A stretch of 64,000 nt of DNA from Homalodisca vitripennis (lineage: Eukaryota > Arthropoda > Insecta > Hemiptera > Cicadellidae), in contig NW_025778892.1 of assembly GCF_021130785.1 (NCBI RefSeq), positions 1 through 64,000 of the forward strand. Reading direction: 5' to 3'. The position numbers were made by a program, and so were the translations under genes. Position 1 is the first letter of the stretch. Every line of letters starts with the position of its first letter. The notes beneath the pieces were generated by a model, which was not told where the DNA came from, searched no databases, and saw nothing but the letters and a program-made list of their open reading frames with translations. This document shows, piece by piece, positions 36,194 through 52,000 of this stretch.

Positions 36194-39169
36194 AGCAGAC
36201 TATCCGTCCACTATAAGAAACCGAGAAACCTGCCTTCGTTTTAACGAAATACCCCATATTCAGCATTCACGAATTTTTTTTTATCTTATCAAACTTAGTG
36301 ATAATTTTAATTTACAAATAAATAGTTCAAGTTCTTGACACAATTCTTGAGCAGTAATTCAACAGTAAAACTGTGGTTAATTTTATTAGCACTTCCGTTG
36401 CTAGTTTGAAAATTGTTTTTATTAATTACTGGTGACTATAGGCAGCGGAATAATTTCTCAAACTATTATAACAACTGTTTGTTAAATCATAGTTTGTTTA
36501 AAAGTCAGAGTTGTATTAGTATTAAATAAAATTATCTGGATCTAATATTTTCAATATTTAGAGTAAATACAGTAATTTGTTACAGGATTACCTATCTTCT
36601 CAAAAGCTTTTCGGGAAAGAAAAAGAGGAAAGTCTCCAAATAAATTTTCATTTAATACTTCTTCACTCTAAATTGATAAACGAACTAAAAATCCGCTTTC
36701 TTATATAATTAAAATATAAAAAAACGTTTTTAAATTTTATTTAAATTATTATTTAAAATAAATTTATATTTTTAACACTTTTTCATAAGCTACAATAAAT
36801 TAAATAAAAACTTCCTTTAAAAGTTCTTCGTTCCACGTGTTCTACTTCCTGTTATAGTTGTTACAGATTCAAATTTAAAACTGTAGCTAAGCTATTTTCC
36901 TTAAAAAATATTTACTTCAAACCTTGAATTCATGATGTATTAGTTTATTCCGACTGTAGAATATGAAATTTTCATTGCAGATAACAATTAAATTATATTA
37001 AAATTAAAGACTTTACCTGAACAGAATCGGGCCTTAATTTTAAATATATTGCGTAAATTAGTTCCAAATTTTGTTATACAAAATGTTTTAAAATAATAAA
37101 TTTTAATAATACAAGATTCCCCGTAAAATCATCTATTTTTGGGCAATAATCTTTTTTACCTAATAAAATCGTAATTCATACATGACATTTTTACTTACAA
37201 AAATCCCATACTGAACGGTTTTGGACACAAGTAAATGAAGACTGAAAATGCCACAAAAATCGCAAGCCGGCTTCTTAAATACTGCTTTTCTCAAGCCTAC
37301 ACTACATCGTCAGCAACACCCCTGATTGGCTGGAGAAATTAATTATCGTCTGTCCTACCCTATTGTAGTCAGTTCTAGTATTCCTGCCTACCAGTTGTCT
37401 ATTTGCACCATTACCCACCTTTGGGGATCCTTTTTTTTTGAGAAGTTAAATTTTTAATTTTACCTATGCATTAACAATTCTACTTATATTATACAACATA
37501 TTTTGTATATATTTTATTCTATACTTATTTATTAATAAAATGTACTGAAAAATTAAACAAATGCTACAGCTACTCAGAGTTCAAGGTTTTATCAAAAAAG
37601 ATTTCACTTTGTTGATGAAAAATTAACTATTATAACTTAAAATAGTGTATCCTCTTTCAGAGTACACAATTTTAAAATCGGGAATTTTTTTTCAGTATCA
37701 CAATTTTTTTTTTTTTTTTTTTTTAATTGGTTTTTTATTAATGTGTGTCATAATAAGGAAAGTGGTGACGCCAAGAAAGAAATCAACACATTACTTTATG
37801 TATTAGAAATAATATTTATTTATTTAAATGTAATCTAATTTTAAAAAAACTGTGCCTATACACTATAAATTATATTTGGATACTATTAATTATGAATATA
37901 CTTGTACTTTATATTAGATTATGGTATTTGTAAAAGGCTAGGGTTAGGAGGGAAACTATTTCCTAATTTATTAGAAAAATTTATGTAAAATATCCAGAAG
38001 ACTGCTAAAAACGTGCTCAATTTCGAGCACAGGGATCACTAGTTAATTGTTTTTTATGTGTTAATGACCTGTCGTTTTCATTTTTCTTCTATCCCTCCAG
38101 CCTTAAAACCCAATTAACACTCCTCCTTTGCTAGCGATGCTTGAGGAGTATATATTATCATGTGCAAGGAGTTGAACGTGTAAAGAAAATAACTTTTTAT
38201 TAAGTTCTGGTTCCAACTAAAATCGCACATTCTAGTAAACATCAATAAATCTGTCTAAATTTCCATAATTTATATACATATAATGATAACACAAAAACTC
38301 ATGTTGAAGTAAAATTTAATTCTCAAAGTATTCTGTTGATTGAAGGCATTAGAAACTGGAAACAAAAGTTTGGCAAAGAGTTTGTTGTCATAAAAGTGTT
38401 CTCACAAATACCTATTTACAAGACAGTATACGTTATTAACGGTAACAGGAAGAAAAGAATATTTAAATAAATAAACATGTTAAAGTGTTAGGAACTTTTT
38501 GCAGTTTTAATTTTATAAACTTGTAAATTATATTTAGAACCAACCCCTACTGAGATATAAGCGATAAACCAAAAAAGGTCCTATGAACACCCCCTCCATC
38601 ACTCTTCCAACACTCCTACAGTTACGTAATTTTAGTATGTTACACTACTGCGTTCTCCGGATAATGTCTCATAGTTGGTTTTTCTGCTTAATGGCTTTCA
38701 CTCTATCGTCATCCATTTAATAGGCTAGTAGTATTACTACAAAAGAAATTATACCATAATTGGTCAAATAACTTGTTAATCCAACAACGTAATTTATAAA
38801 ATATGTTGTGTAAAAGTTCTCCAAAACACTATGTCATACGGACAGAAACTCTATTGCACATTAGAATGCACAATCAACGCAACGATAAAAAAACTTAAAA
38901 ATAAATATAATCTTATTTCGGTCCATGCAATGGATTTTAAACAAGTATGGCTTATCTTTGAAATGTTATAAGCAAATTCCAAATTCACATAAGCCTAAAA
39001 TTTATCTCGTATTCATATTCAAAATAATAATATGAAATATCGATTTGAAATTAGAAGGTTTAGCAAAAAAAATTAACAAATGAAATAACACTTTATTAAA
39101 TTTCTCTTTGCCATAAAAAATTATGTAAGTAATGAATGATTTTCTTGCGTTTATCATATTTTTTTCCTT

Positions 39170-39171
<2 letters not shown>
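35831..39171. other. AT-rich non-coding DNA with small repeats
   Basis: Contains a poly-A/(TA)n tract at 36146-36189 and a poly-T at 37704-37724. Positions 37240-37430 are GC-richer and include a CTGATTGGCTGG (inverted CCAAT-like) string, but no transcript could be supported. Confidence 0.5.

Positions 39172-39201
<30 letters not shown>
39172..39201. repeat. (TA)n microsatellite
   Basis: Short uninterrupted TA run. Confidence 0.9.
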
Positions 39202-39203
<2 letters not shown>

Positions 39204-42200
39204 TGAATAAAGGGAAAACTTTTAAAAATTACTCCTGTTTTGTTCATACAATACATGCATATAAAAGTTTTATTGAATACAGGGAACAAGTATCCAAAAA
39301 GCTAACGAGACTATAGTGGGAGCGAATCCACGGTATCACTACACTGTTAACTCGTTGTACAATTACAACAAGCTATATAATTGCGATCAAGATATAGCAT
39401 ACACACACTAGTTTAGCGATGGTTACGAAGTTGGTTGTGCTTAAGTTCAAGTTTCGGCACAATCACGCCTTGTTTAACTTAGGGGAACTTACTGACTACA
39501 TTAGTGATGACTTATACTATAGTGGCTGGTAAGGAAAACATCTAATAAATTTAAAATTCAAGAGCAATTCTTAAATATAATTTTACTACAGTATAAATTT
39601 AGGCATACACGCTTCCTTATGTATTATTTCATAGTGTAAAAAAAAACTACTCATAAAAGTACAGCTAATATATAAGTAAATAGCTTTGCTCCTAGATATG
39701 CTAATTTAGTACATCTTCTGGATTTACCAATTTCACTTTAGTACAATTTAAGAAAATATTTCACGAAAGCTTAAAAGTAACTCAAACTGTGTAAGTTGAT
39801 ATAAACGTTGTTTATATCGACAACAAATATTTATAGTTTTAATTTAATATTTTAATAAGTATTTTTCACAAACAATTCATTCAAGACAAATGTCTTTTTT
39901 GTGAATATTAATCAATATTTTTATATATAAAAGAATTTGTTCTGGCATTGAAAATTTTAAGTCATTATTCACAGTAAAACCTTAGTAAGTTATATAAAAT
40001 TTAATTCATACCATAGTTGTCTGAGACATTATATTAAATAAACAGGAAAATGGTTAGAATGCACCACGTGAAATAAAATCTTATGTAAAGTACAATTATT
40101 TGAATAAAAAAACTCTTAACTGACCAATTCTTTTAAATTTAGTTTCTCCATTTAATTGATAAATATTTTTCAAGAGTATTTTGACATAATGTTTCTTTTG
40201 AAAAGATTTAAAAACAATATACGCCTAATAAAACTTCAGATTCCATGTGATTCACTGAGGTTGTACACAACGTTTCTTTGTCATAGACGATTTTTTTCAA
40301 TATGGTTAAGGACATTTTATCTAACTGTCCGTGTAAGAAACCGAATAATGTTATACTTGATTTGGAACATAATCATTTTTTACATTTAGTATTATTAAAA
40401 CTGTAAGACTTTATAATACATCAATAACTATTACAGATTTCATAAAAAATGCTCTATGATTTCAAAATTACAACACTTCGGTTGAATATATTCAGTTTGT
40501 CCAATTTAAGAAACTTTCCAATATAACTATTAGATATATTAGATTAGAGATCCTGACAGAGCTCAATTTTTGTGAAAGTAATTTAGTTGTCTTGCGTTAT
40601 TATTCCACCAAATACAAGATTGGGACTGAGAGTTGTCATTTCTGGGCTCACTTGGCTGGCACGCATATAATGACGTCAAGGTCTTGATTTATACTGATAT
40701 TTATAACTAAATGAATTGTCTGGCAACGGTACGAAGACAGAGTTGTCATTTCAGGGGTTACTGACCCATATGATGGCGATAGAACGGGCCATGGTAGCGA
40801 GGTCGTTAGGGAGGCACTTTAGTTGGTCTAATGGTTGCCCAGGCATTGGTAACAGTTGTGTTGCTTGAGAGGGAGGGACCCGAAACAATATTCTGAAGCT
40901 ACTCCTAACACATCCTTGGTAGTAAAAAAGTAAGAGATATGCCGTATCCAGTCTTTTACCGAAAGCAGGGTTTCAATACTGGAAATAAATACGTAACAAA
41001 TGAATCACCGACAAACAGACATAATATCAAATCGCACACTATTACATCAATGTAGCACGTACAACATGTAGAGATTAAAAAAAGACAGGTCCTCTAACCT
41101 CAAACGAAAGGATGTTGGCGAGAGTAAAACAGCATGTTCAATGACTGTCATAGGTCATATGGCGGAGCTTAACCAGTCAGCTGAAGAAAGTAAGCCGAAG
41201 TCATGGGACAGAACCTCTATAACAATATTTTATCCTTAAAGTTTTAATTTTAAGAAATAAAAGTTACAACAGATATTAGTTTAGTTTCAATTACATTCTT
41301 TTTTATAACAGTGAGCTGAATAGCAATTTCACTTGAGATTTGGATATGGTCTAAATGGGTCCATGATGTTCGAAATACTGGAACGCAATTTCTTAGCTAT
41401 TTGTCACCGAAACACAAGAATTGTCGTGTTCATAATGCTAACACACAGTCTACAGAACTCCCTATATTATGAACTAAATACATTGTAAGTGCTAACTACC
41501 CAGGTATTCCTCACTTGTATATGTGTCGTAACCGTGTAATGATATGATTATAAACATATACGTTTGCAATGATGCAAACATTTGTTTCAGAAACATGAGA
41601 ACGAGGTGCCGCTATGACACAATAACTTGTCGCATGACAAATTCCCTTTACTTAATTGCTTGTGAATGGGGAATTTATTTTACATGTTTCTAAAAAAATT
41701 TTTACGTCATTATTTTATATTCAACAATACGAAATAATTACCTCCAATTTGAAACTAATTAAATAAACTGTGTAATCGACGTTTCAGTACGATTTAGGAC
41801 GCCATTGTCAAACATTATACGTATATCAAGTTTTACATTAAAATTTAAGTTACATAAAAATCTCTTCCAATCTATTAAAAGGAAAATATATTTCTGGCGT
41901 ATTTCTGATCAGCATTTATGTATTTTAATCAAAAGTTTCATTTATTATATTTAAACTATTTGAAATATTACTGTCATAATTTTTAAAATGTATCCTAATT
42001 TTGACACAAATGTAAGTAGGCCTAATGGAGATTATAAAATATACTAGCTTAACTGATTAATTTATTTTTTTATTATTTTATCCCAATGACTATCAGTACG
42101 TACCCTCAACGGAAATTAGAATCGGGCTTTGAAGGAAAATGTATTGGAAGTCTGCTGCCATCACACGTTACTTTGGGTGATATCAAATTTTGCAATTCGG

Positions 42201-43996
42201 TATGACTTGAGGCTGGTGGCTGCATCTGTTAGTATGGGTATTGCAAGAATACATTTTTTACAACAAGGATTTAAGAAAATCCATTATGTATATAATAAAT
42301 TTAACTTGAAATAAAAACTTTTGTAGTGTACAATACGTATAATAGTAAGTTATATAGTATTTAAGAGCTATTTAGAGGATAAACTAGTCACCCTGAAATA
42401 TATAAATAGATTTTTTGACAAAGATATAGATTAAATATAGTTTTTACCAAATATTTTGTCCACATATTAAAAAAAAACTCCTCATTTTTCACAACCTCCT
42501 TGCGGGTTTTGTCACGAAAACCTCCTCATTTTTATCACTTCGATATACATTTAAAAAGTAAAATTATTTTATAGAATTCAATAGTCTATAAGCGTAACAT
42601 AACACTAAATTTAAAATTTAAATATCTATAAAGGGTCCAAACTATAAAATCTGTTATACTAGTTTGTGTGTATAACCTACTACAGTAACAGATCTATGAA
42701 TGGTACATCATAGGGTACTCTATCAGCTATTGTAGTGTACATTACGTACATATTATGAGTATACAATTCAGTTTGAATAATTTGTAGAATATCTGAAAAA
42801 TGGCTAAAACCGAACACTAAGTACCAAATTTTGGAAATGCATTATATAACACAATTTGATGAAAAAATGTTGGTTCAAATTGCTATGTAAAGACAGAAAT
42901 ATTGTGAAAAGCGCCTGTTTTCTAGATATTGCAAAATGTGAGTTCAATGATATTTATCACTTGGTTTCGAAGGACTTTATTCCTTTAAGGTTTTAAAATA
43001 CTTTGGAAAATTCATCACGTTGGAGAAGTGTTCCACAAAGAGAAACTGCGCTATTACAGAGATCTCAGTCGTTGAGTTTTGTTTGAGATTTTGACGTTTT
43101 AATCTCGCATTTGTTTGACTCAAACAACCGCAAGAGAATTATTATTCTCAGATATATTAATTAAATTATTTAACTGATATTTACTTAAACATGAGTATAT
43201 CTACATTTTAGTTTTTTTATATGTTAAAATGATACATTGTTACGTTTATAAAGTTAAGGTTGCACATGTTATAAGCGTACTAGTCAGGAATTCTAGCCAT
43301 TTTTTCCGACTTAAAAATCGAAAGTTAGCTTATCAATAACGTGAATACAATAACTTTTATCTGGAATACTGGTACGATACTAAAACTGATTAATATGTAC
43401 AGGTTGCGTGTTTATCGGATTAGATCCACGTAGAAAACTAATACAGCCAAATTATAATCCAATTTCAGTAAGCAATAATTGTGTCACTATTACTTAGTGA
43501 CATTATTGTGTAAATAAGAATGTAAACTGTCAACAGAACTTGAATATAAATGTTGAACCGGCAAATTATGTCTCTATTTCCTTTAAGTAACAATTTTAAC
43601 GAGTTTCTTTGTATGTGAACCAGTAATGACGCCAATAAATAACTCCTCATTTATTGAAAACATTACCTTGGAATATTATTTTGTTAAACAACTTTGTTTG
43701 ATCTTTGAATCAATAAAATTAAATAATCTTTGACTTATTTCTTTCAAGATGAACGATATAATAGGTTTAAGACATCCTCAAATTCCTCCAATAAACGGTT
43801 CAGAGATCTTAGAAAATGAAACATCGTTATAGCACGAATATAAAGTCTACGAGAATAATTTAAAATGAGTGTAAACCATATTTAGAAGTGATATTTTAGA
43901 ATAGTTTCAGGCCTTGAGATATGGAACAAAAAAAAATGCGTGTATATTTCTTGACAATATTGAACACTTAAATATTAATTCGAGCCAAAATTTAAA
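39202..43996. other. AT-rich non-coding DNA
   Basis: No gene is recognised. Positions 40628-40930 are GC-richer; AGAGTTGTCATTTC occurs twice there, about 112 bp apart (near 40629 and 40740), and a TGACGTCA palindrome lies at about 40671. This looks like an old repeat. Frames at 40156 and 42129 have no supporting context. Confidence 0.45.
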
Positions 43997-44179
<183 letters not shown>

Positions 44180-47011
44180 AAATATTTTGTCTTGTGTGTA
44201 GTAAATAAACCTGTGCTATGTACATCGGTTCCTTTGGCCTACATTTTGTCTGAAACCTTTTTATACATAAACAAGAATGAGTTCAATGATGGCTCATATC
44301 CACACAATGGATTTGACTGAGCACCATTAGCGTTTCTCTCAGTGAGATGATATATTTAAACTTTAGTATGCCACGGGAAGAATGGAAAAATTAATTTGCT
44401 GTACGATTGATTGCCTGTTGGTCTATCTGACCGTAAGACATCTTACAGCTGAAATGAGTTATAATTTTGAAATTTTGTCTGGTTTTTTGGTCCAATTTGA
44501 TTGGGGATCGCCATATTATAACATTTATACAACTCATAACTTTCAAATGGTCACTATTTTATTCATCCCTGACACAACCAAACGATAGTTTTCACAACCT
44601 TTACAGCAAGAGTTGCCATTTTCAGTCATTTTGTCTCAATAGTGGTCATTAATATGCGTGGCAGTCTAACAATTAAAACCCAAGAACAACATTTCATCAC
44701 ATATTTTAGTTTTTTTGCTACACTCAACCATTTTAACGTCCAAAAATATTACGAGTGATATTAATCTCTATGTTTTAAAAATTCCTCTTTCTGAATTATC
44801 AAAATCATCTGCAAAAAAATGTGTTGTGTTTCCATAAAGTTGGAAATGGCACTATACAAAATACATAATGTTGATGCTAAACTTTAAAATTTTTAAATCA
44901 CTGCAAAAATCGCATAAGAAATGTGAAAAGCGTACGTTTTCTAATTCAAACATATAACTAGCATTATGATAATTCATACTTCCAGGTGTTGGACCACAAA
45001 CTCGTAACGGTTTCATTTACATATAGGCTTTACCAGAGTTTTACTGAAAGTATAGGCGAAAATTACTTAATAAAATATGTCCCAATACAACACCACATAA
45101 TGAATTAGTTTAATGCTGTTAAGAGAAACGTTTCGTGAATAAAATCACAAACCTGTATCCTGTGTTATAACACTCAAATAACTGTTAATCATAAATTTCA
45201 TATTATTATTGTATTGATGTATTATTGTAATAAATGTAATTGTGTCCATTTTTATACTGTTTCTTATATGGGCTGTGAAAGGGGCAATGTTTGCATGAAA
45301 CAGATAAGTAGAAAGATGCCTGTATGAACAACTCCATATTCCTAAGTACAATATATGCATTTACATTTTTTGTCGGGTTTTGAGTTTCTATGAACACTAC
45401 TAGCTCAAAAGTGTTCATACGAACTTGACTATTTGTGGTATGAATGAAATACTGTCAGAAGAATTGTTTACTATAAAAGAGTGTGTCCCTGAATTTGTAT
45501 TAATGTTTTAGATACCTCCAGAAAAGTGTAGGCGGGTCTTCACTTCTCCTTAAGTACCTCACTAGTCATATGAATTAATTAGTTTATCGTTGATGGTTAT
45601 TGTTAGTTGTGTGATTCCACTCGACAACTTGATAATTTATGACTGTAGATCATAAGAGATGAAATTGCAGCATTATAATCTGTATTCTAGTAGTTATGAT
45701 TTTTAAAATACGTTATTCCTTATATTATTCTTTTTAAATAAGAAATAATTTTGTTTAACATTTATTTATTTTTATATATAATGCTAAACTATATAAACAT
45801 GCCTTGTAGCAAATATTCTTTTTAAGAATAAAGAAACAACATTAAATACATAAGCCTTTAAGATATATTAAGTAGCAATAAGCAACCACTAGGAACAAGA
45901 ATAAATGGCTAATAAATTCTAATCAAACACAAGGGTGAATCTCCTTTAAGATCTGCCAAGGAATGGAGTGAATAAAGTTTAGTTTAAATCTTTGTCCATA
46001 AACTTTAACCCAATTACCCACAGTGGAGCTGCTTCACCCCGAGCTGGCGTCCTCTCACCACATCATCCCCTTTCCAGCTTACGCTACGTCCTTCGTGGTG
46101 AACTGTTCAGGAAATAATTTATGGTTTTTACATCCATAAATCTTATATTAATTTCGTTCTATGTTTACCACTTTTAATTACATTTCAAGCTACTCTTTCA
46201 TGGTATCGGAAATATAATTTATTTGTACCAGAAATGCTCCTACACTCGCAAAACAAAACTTGATATAACAGTAGTTATTCTCTCAACGTCTGATCGTCTA
46301 ATTACGAACATTCAAAGCATATATACCTGATCGTATGCCTACGTACGTTTTTAAAATATCAAATGAGATACGGAATTTTATTTTTTAAATTGCGTACGTA
46401 TCAACGGGTAACAGCTATTATATTAATAATAATAAAAAAGAAAATTGGAGACGTAAAATAATGTAATATAATTTTTTAATCTTACTGGCTGGAGCTGTAA
46501 TTAATATAATATTCTCACACAGTACATCATACAATCTTTTAAAGAAAATAATTTGTTTTTCCAATAACAACTTCTCCTTGAGTGAAACTTTTCTTTATTT
46601 TATGTTAGTTTATTCACCGCATGTACTATTTATTGGACATAAATAACTTATATGATTAAAAATATAATGCTCAAAATGACATTTAGGCTGTGCTTTGCCT
46701 ATTTCAGATAAGATGCATCTTAATTGTAATTGGGGTTTAAGATTGGTACGAAATCACGTTAATAATTATGAAGACAGTTGTGACATTATCTTTCACGTAA
46801 AGTTTAATTCTCAAATACAAAGTAACTTGTTAAGTGCAGCAGCTGAACATTATATAATATTAAAATTAAATATATTATAAATGTATATATAAATTTAATT
46901 TGTTATAAAGCAATTTACAATAATGACTGTGATATTAGGAAAATGTTATATCACCAGTTACAAAACAAATTTAATAAAACATTCTTGTTATAGAGAAGTA
47001 TTTTCGAAAAC
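44180..47011. other. AT-rich non-coding DNA
   Basis: No gene is recognised. Positions 45940-46110 are GC-richer, with no identifiable product. The remaining short frames are spurious. Confidence 0.5.
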
Positions 47012-47282
47012 ATGGGTTTTCAGAATCATTCTTTGACAGAGACAGTTATTGGCGGAGTCGCGAATACTATGTTAGGCGTATCAAAGGTAAGAGTCATCTG
47101 GCTGCCATTAGCCCCTGACTGCTTTCTCTCTGCTGTTGCTATTCCAGACCCTGACCCTGCTGTTGCAATCCCAAGGCTTTGGTCCCGAAGCTGTCATTAA
47201 TGATGTACAAGCTATCAGTACCCACCAAATCCCTCTCCATAACCTTTCCTATTTTACTATTGAGAGATGGAGAAGAAAGAAT
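47012..47282 (+). CDS. Weak candidate: two small exons of an unidentified gene
   Basis: A possible first exon (47012-47086, 25 codons from ATG, MGFQNHSLTET...) ends in AAAG followed by a good donor, GTAAGA. A 61-bp possible intron ends with a pyrimidine-rich TTGCTATTCCAG acceptor at 47147. A second open segment (47148-47282, 45 codons) stays in phase 0 and is followed by GTAAAC. The consistent phase and three consensus-like sites are the only support. The predicted peptide matches no family I know. The opposite strand also has a 114-codon frame (47483-47139) containing LFYADFTGRTVYIL that looks equally protein-like, so even the strand is unsettled. Base composition is GC-richer than the flanks. 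Confidence 0.2.
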
Positions 47283-48860
47283 GTAAACTGTTCTACCAGT
47301 AAAGTCGGCGTAGAACAGCGTAGTTCCTTTAGTAGGCAGCGGATCTAGATCACGTCTGTCCGCAGTTTTTTCCGATGGGTATGATGACAACAAGGAGGAA
47401 ATAAAATGCCTCATTAAGTCGTTACTAGACCACTGGATGAGGCAAGTCAAATCCACGAATGAAATAAATAATAATTGTAGCAATGTAGAGTATTATGTTA
47501 ACTTTATGCATTTAAAGGTCAAGACGTTTCCTAAATAGTAGAAAAACATTTTCGTAAATGACTCAGTGATGGTTGTACTTCGAAATAACTAAAATGGATA
47601 TAGCTAAAATGGAAATGATCTTAACTCAAAATTGCACAAAAATCCATCTCCCTTAGTTTTTACTGGGAACTGATTATTTTGATTTAGTATTATAAGTCTA
47701 CAAATTCCTTTAGCTTGTCGCCATATTGAATCATGTTATAAATACGAGTGTTTTAATATACAAGACAGAGCGTGTCATATAATATAATTCATGTTCCATT
47801 TTGACGATCCTGTCGATCAACCCTGATTATTGCAATCATACGGCTATCAGACGCAATCATAGGGTTTGCTCACCTTAATCACTAATGCTTATGATTAATG
47901 CAGTAATGAGAGGCAATAAGTCAAGTTAAACACTCGTACAATTACATGAAACTCTTTCTGGGGCCAGGAAAAAAGATAGGGTATAGAATACATCAGTAGA
48001 TAATTTTATTTAAATATCAATAATAATTATAAATGTTTCTAATATAATATGTATACTAATATGTCCGAATATAGATAAACAGCTCAAATACATAAAACGA
48101 CGTTGAGGTTTTCAGTAAACCTATGTTGTTTTTTTTATATAATTCAGAAAGATTGAACTTTAGCTGAAGTCTTAAGAGAATACAAGAAGATATGAAGTGG
48201 TTGAGCAGTGACTCGGTTTTATGTCTGACAAGTGATTGCAACCATCCAAGCAGATAAAACTCCATTCAAATATCCTATAAGAACTTCCAGACATGAATCT
48301 TATCGTTTCTAGGAATTTTAAATGACATCAATGTTACATAAGTCATTCCACGCTAAGTAATCAGTACTTCTGACGTCAAACTATCAAAATGTTAGCAACA
48401 TTTACTAAAGAAACCATATTTATCACTGTCGGTCATATTGTAGTTAAATTGCTTCATTCCTCTTTAACAAGGATGTACAAACGTACATATTTTATTTATT
48501 CATTTAGCCAGTATACGTTTCTTTAATTATTGAGTACACAAAAGATTACATGTTTTTCTAAACTAATAAAGGGGTAGAAAAAACCAAAATGCGTTTTGGA
48601 TGCTTATTAGTTACATGATCTTAAAATGAAAATTCCCCGCGTATTAGACTAACAATTAAGGTCGAAAAAATGTGCTTAAGTATTATCATTGCTCTTATTA
48701 GAATGATATAAAGATGGTCACCAATATAGCAATTGTTAACTTAATGTTTTTTTCATAGTTTGCAATATTTGTTTAGTCCCTTTTAAAACTCCTAATTAAC
48801 TAAGTAAAATGCTACTAATATTTCTTTTTGTAATAATGCAGTTCTTCACTGAGTGTTACC
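47283..48860. other. AT-rich non-coding DNA
   Basis: Nothing recognisable apart from spurious short frames. Confidence 0.5.
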
Positions 48861-49035
48861 AAAGCTTACCTCTCGAGGAACTGGAAAAAATCATTTCTGT
48901 CTGTCTACCGCATGCTGTCTTGAATTCTAACTGGCATATAAACTTGAAAATTTGAATTAAGCTTCATTTTTATATAGGCAACGTCGAGTTTGAAGATGGT
49001 GCATGTTACTCTATGAGTTTAGCTGAACGACAGTG
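48861..49035 (+). repeat. Degenerate dispersed repeat relic (TCTGTCTGT family), copy B
   Basis: Aligns by eye with 8891-9075 through TTTCTGTCTGTC, a CTTGAATTCTAAC block and GTCGAGTTTGAAGATGGTGC. It shares a TTTTTATATAGGCA segment with 31837-32010. A possible further relic follows at about 49325-49410. Confidence 0.45.
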
Positions 49036-52000
49036 AATAATATATTTACATAGGTCTTAAGGGTAACTACAGAGATCGCAAAATAAACCAATTGTTTTTA
49101 AGTACATTCATATGATATTTTTGCATGATAAATTACTCTATTAGATAGCATTTACATAGCCTAATTATCCGCATTATATCTTGAGAAAAATTTCATCTGC
49201 AGACTATAAATTTACCACGAATTTTTTGACGTGGCAAGAAAGAGTTAAATAATAGTGCATGTATATCATTAGGATTTTATTGAGCATCGTTGAAGGCTAT
49301 CACTTAATAATATGGCAATATTTCTCTCCTGTCTGCTTGGGGGCTGTGAAAATTACTTTCCATCTGCAGGTCATTTCGAGAATTAATAGACTTTAAATTT
49401 TGCATTTAACGTGAGTTAAATATATTAAGCGAAATTATGTCTGGAATACACATATCTGTTTAGTAAATATATTTGTAATTAGACGATCTCATGATTATGA
49501 AGAAGTACCTATTGTATAAAGTTACGAATATAGGAATATTATTCTTCCTATACGATGTTTATGCTGGAATTTTCTATTCGAGGGATTAGTTCTACTTCAA
49601 TATAATTCTATTTAATTATACTAAACATTTTAAGAGTAAACCAATTATCAAATTTATATAGACCTCTCTATGACTTCCGTGACAGCCGCAGTCTTAGCTC
49701 TCTGCTACAATAAAGATCCTCTATATCTATCAATGGAATAATTAACAATACAACTGTCTCAAAATATAAAGAAAGAAATGCTAAACTGAAATAAAACTTT
49801 CTTCTACAAACTTCTTATATCCTTTAGTTATATCACGTATAATTAACGAGCTAAACTTACATATTATTACAAAAATATAATTCAACAGTATAAAAACGTG
49901 TTTAAAAATCTGTAAACACCACTATGTTATTACATTCTTAAATACTCTTATATAACAACATACCTGCCCTTACACCTAGTACTACCCAGGTCAGGGGTGG
50001 TTACATGAGATGAGTAATTATAAAATTACAATTATATCAATATAGTTCAGTCAATAATTGACACTATGCTATAACTTTTATATATTATCAGATTGCACAT
50101 GAACTCTCTTTGTACAAATATCCCTACAAGTTCCAGAATTACTCTAAAAAATATATGGTCAGTGAAAAATAAGGTTGGAAGATTTAAGCTGTAAGGATTA
50201 CTCAGCACATTCTGTAATACTGTAATATAAATATAATTTATCATTTTGTTTCATATAAAAAACGTAGGGTTAGTAACACGTAACGATGGGGGGCTCAAAA
50301 ATGTCCTTTGAGTGAAACGTCACCTTGATATGTGTTATACCAACTTCTTTGTAATTGTGGTGTAAAGTTAAAATAACAATTTTTCTTGTAGTTTGATATA
50401 GATCATAGAGTCAGTGAAATATCATGAAAAAAGATATAAACAGTTCCAAACAGTGCCGAGGCATATAGACATTTGACGTACTACATTGTGTTTTACTTTA
50501 TTATCACGTAAAAAATTACACATTTTGTTTTAAAAAAAATGATATTAGCGAAATGTAAGAAAGGGAGATCCAAACTGACTCAGCCTGTGACAAGGTAACT
50601 TTTCATGCAATATTCCAAGTTTTGTGTTAATGTAGTGGAAAGTGTAACATATTTTACTGATACTAACACGTATGATCAGCGAAATAGCAGGAAGGAGAGA
50701 CTAAAACGATCACAGTCAAATTGATATGTGATGGCTAATTATGTCCATCTCTAGTACTACTGTAGAGTAAAGGAAAATACGAGTATAATTATTCTTCTTT
50801 CTTCTTCCTTGGTATCAATTAGGGTCAAATATGGTACGATAATAAGTTTCAATCGGTCTAGTCCGAGACAACTCAACTCGTAATGAGATAGGGATTTACA
50901 TATTTTATTTGTAATGTAAAGATAATGTAAAAAGATATTACATTCAAAGCAGTAATTCAGTATCTGTAAAGAATGAAAATATATGTTTTCAAGCGAGTGT
51001 AGAAAGATTCACTTTGAAATCATATATTACATAATTTCCATACCTTTCAATCGTATTTGTCATATACTTTTTACTTTCTCCTGATTCGTTAGAAAATTGG
51101 TATGACAACAGATCCGCTTAGAACAGGAATCGTCCGTTTTAACAATCCCGCTACCAACCACAGATATTCTTTTCCTCAGGAAACTTAATACTCAAAAGTA
51201 TATTCCTTTGTTGTTGTTCCAAAAATATTTCTGAATCGTTAATACTGTGATTTTACACAAGCTCCTTTATGATACAAATATTTTTATTTAATGTTATTTT
51301 TAAATTTTAAACAACTATATAAAAGTTTCAAAAATTTAACGTAACTAAAAATATATTTTCCCATCCTCCAGTCTTTAAATTTTTTAGTATATTTATTCCA
51401 TTAAAAGTATACTTACCATATATGCATTCCTAGGTCAAAAACATTACATTTTACATTTTTAAATTGACGTGTTTAAAAATTCTTAAAATGAAAGGACGGT
51501 TTATATTAGTTTAGAATTATTAATTTAACATTTTCGAAGATATTAACATTCTAGTCTTTCTATATAATATTCTAGAGAAATTTTTCAGTACATGTGTTTT
51601 TCTTGATCTAAATTTATGAACATTTTTTCATCTGAAAATATAAATTTTTACAGATTTTACATACTTAGGACTTAGTAAACATAATGAAGTAATATCATAA
51701 TTAAATTATAAGAAAATTTACAGAAAGTTCATATGCCCAGCTCATAGTTGGTATATGTAGTGAGAATACTTCACAATAATCGTAAAGAGGATATCAAAAG
51801 TCAGAACGTCAAATTCAGTAGTATACATACTTAATCTGTCTCTATTTCAAAGCTAAAATGATTGCATCTGTTTGACAAAAGCATTAAGGTGAACTTTAAC
51901 CTAATTGTGATGGTTTAAATTTTGTTATTGAATAATCATAGGAAAGATGACTCATAAATAGTCAGTGACACCGCACAAACGTACTTCTTCATTGCCTAGT

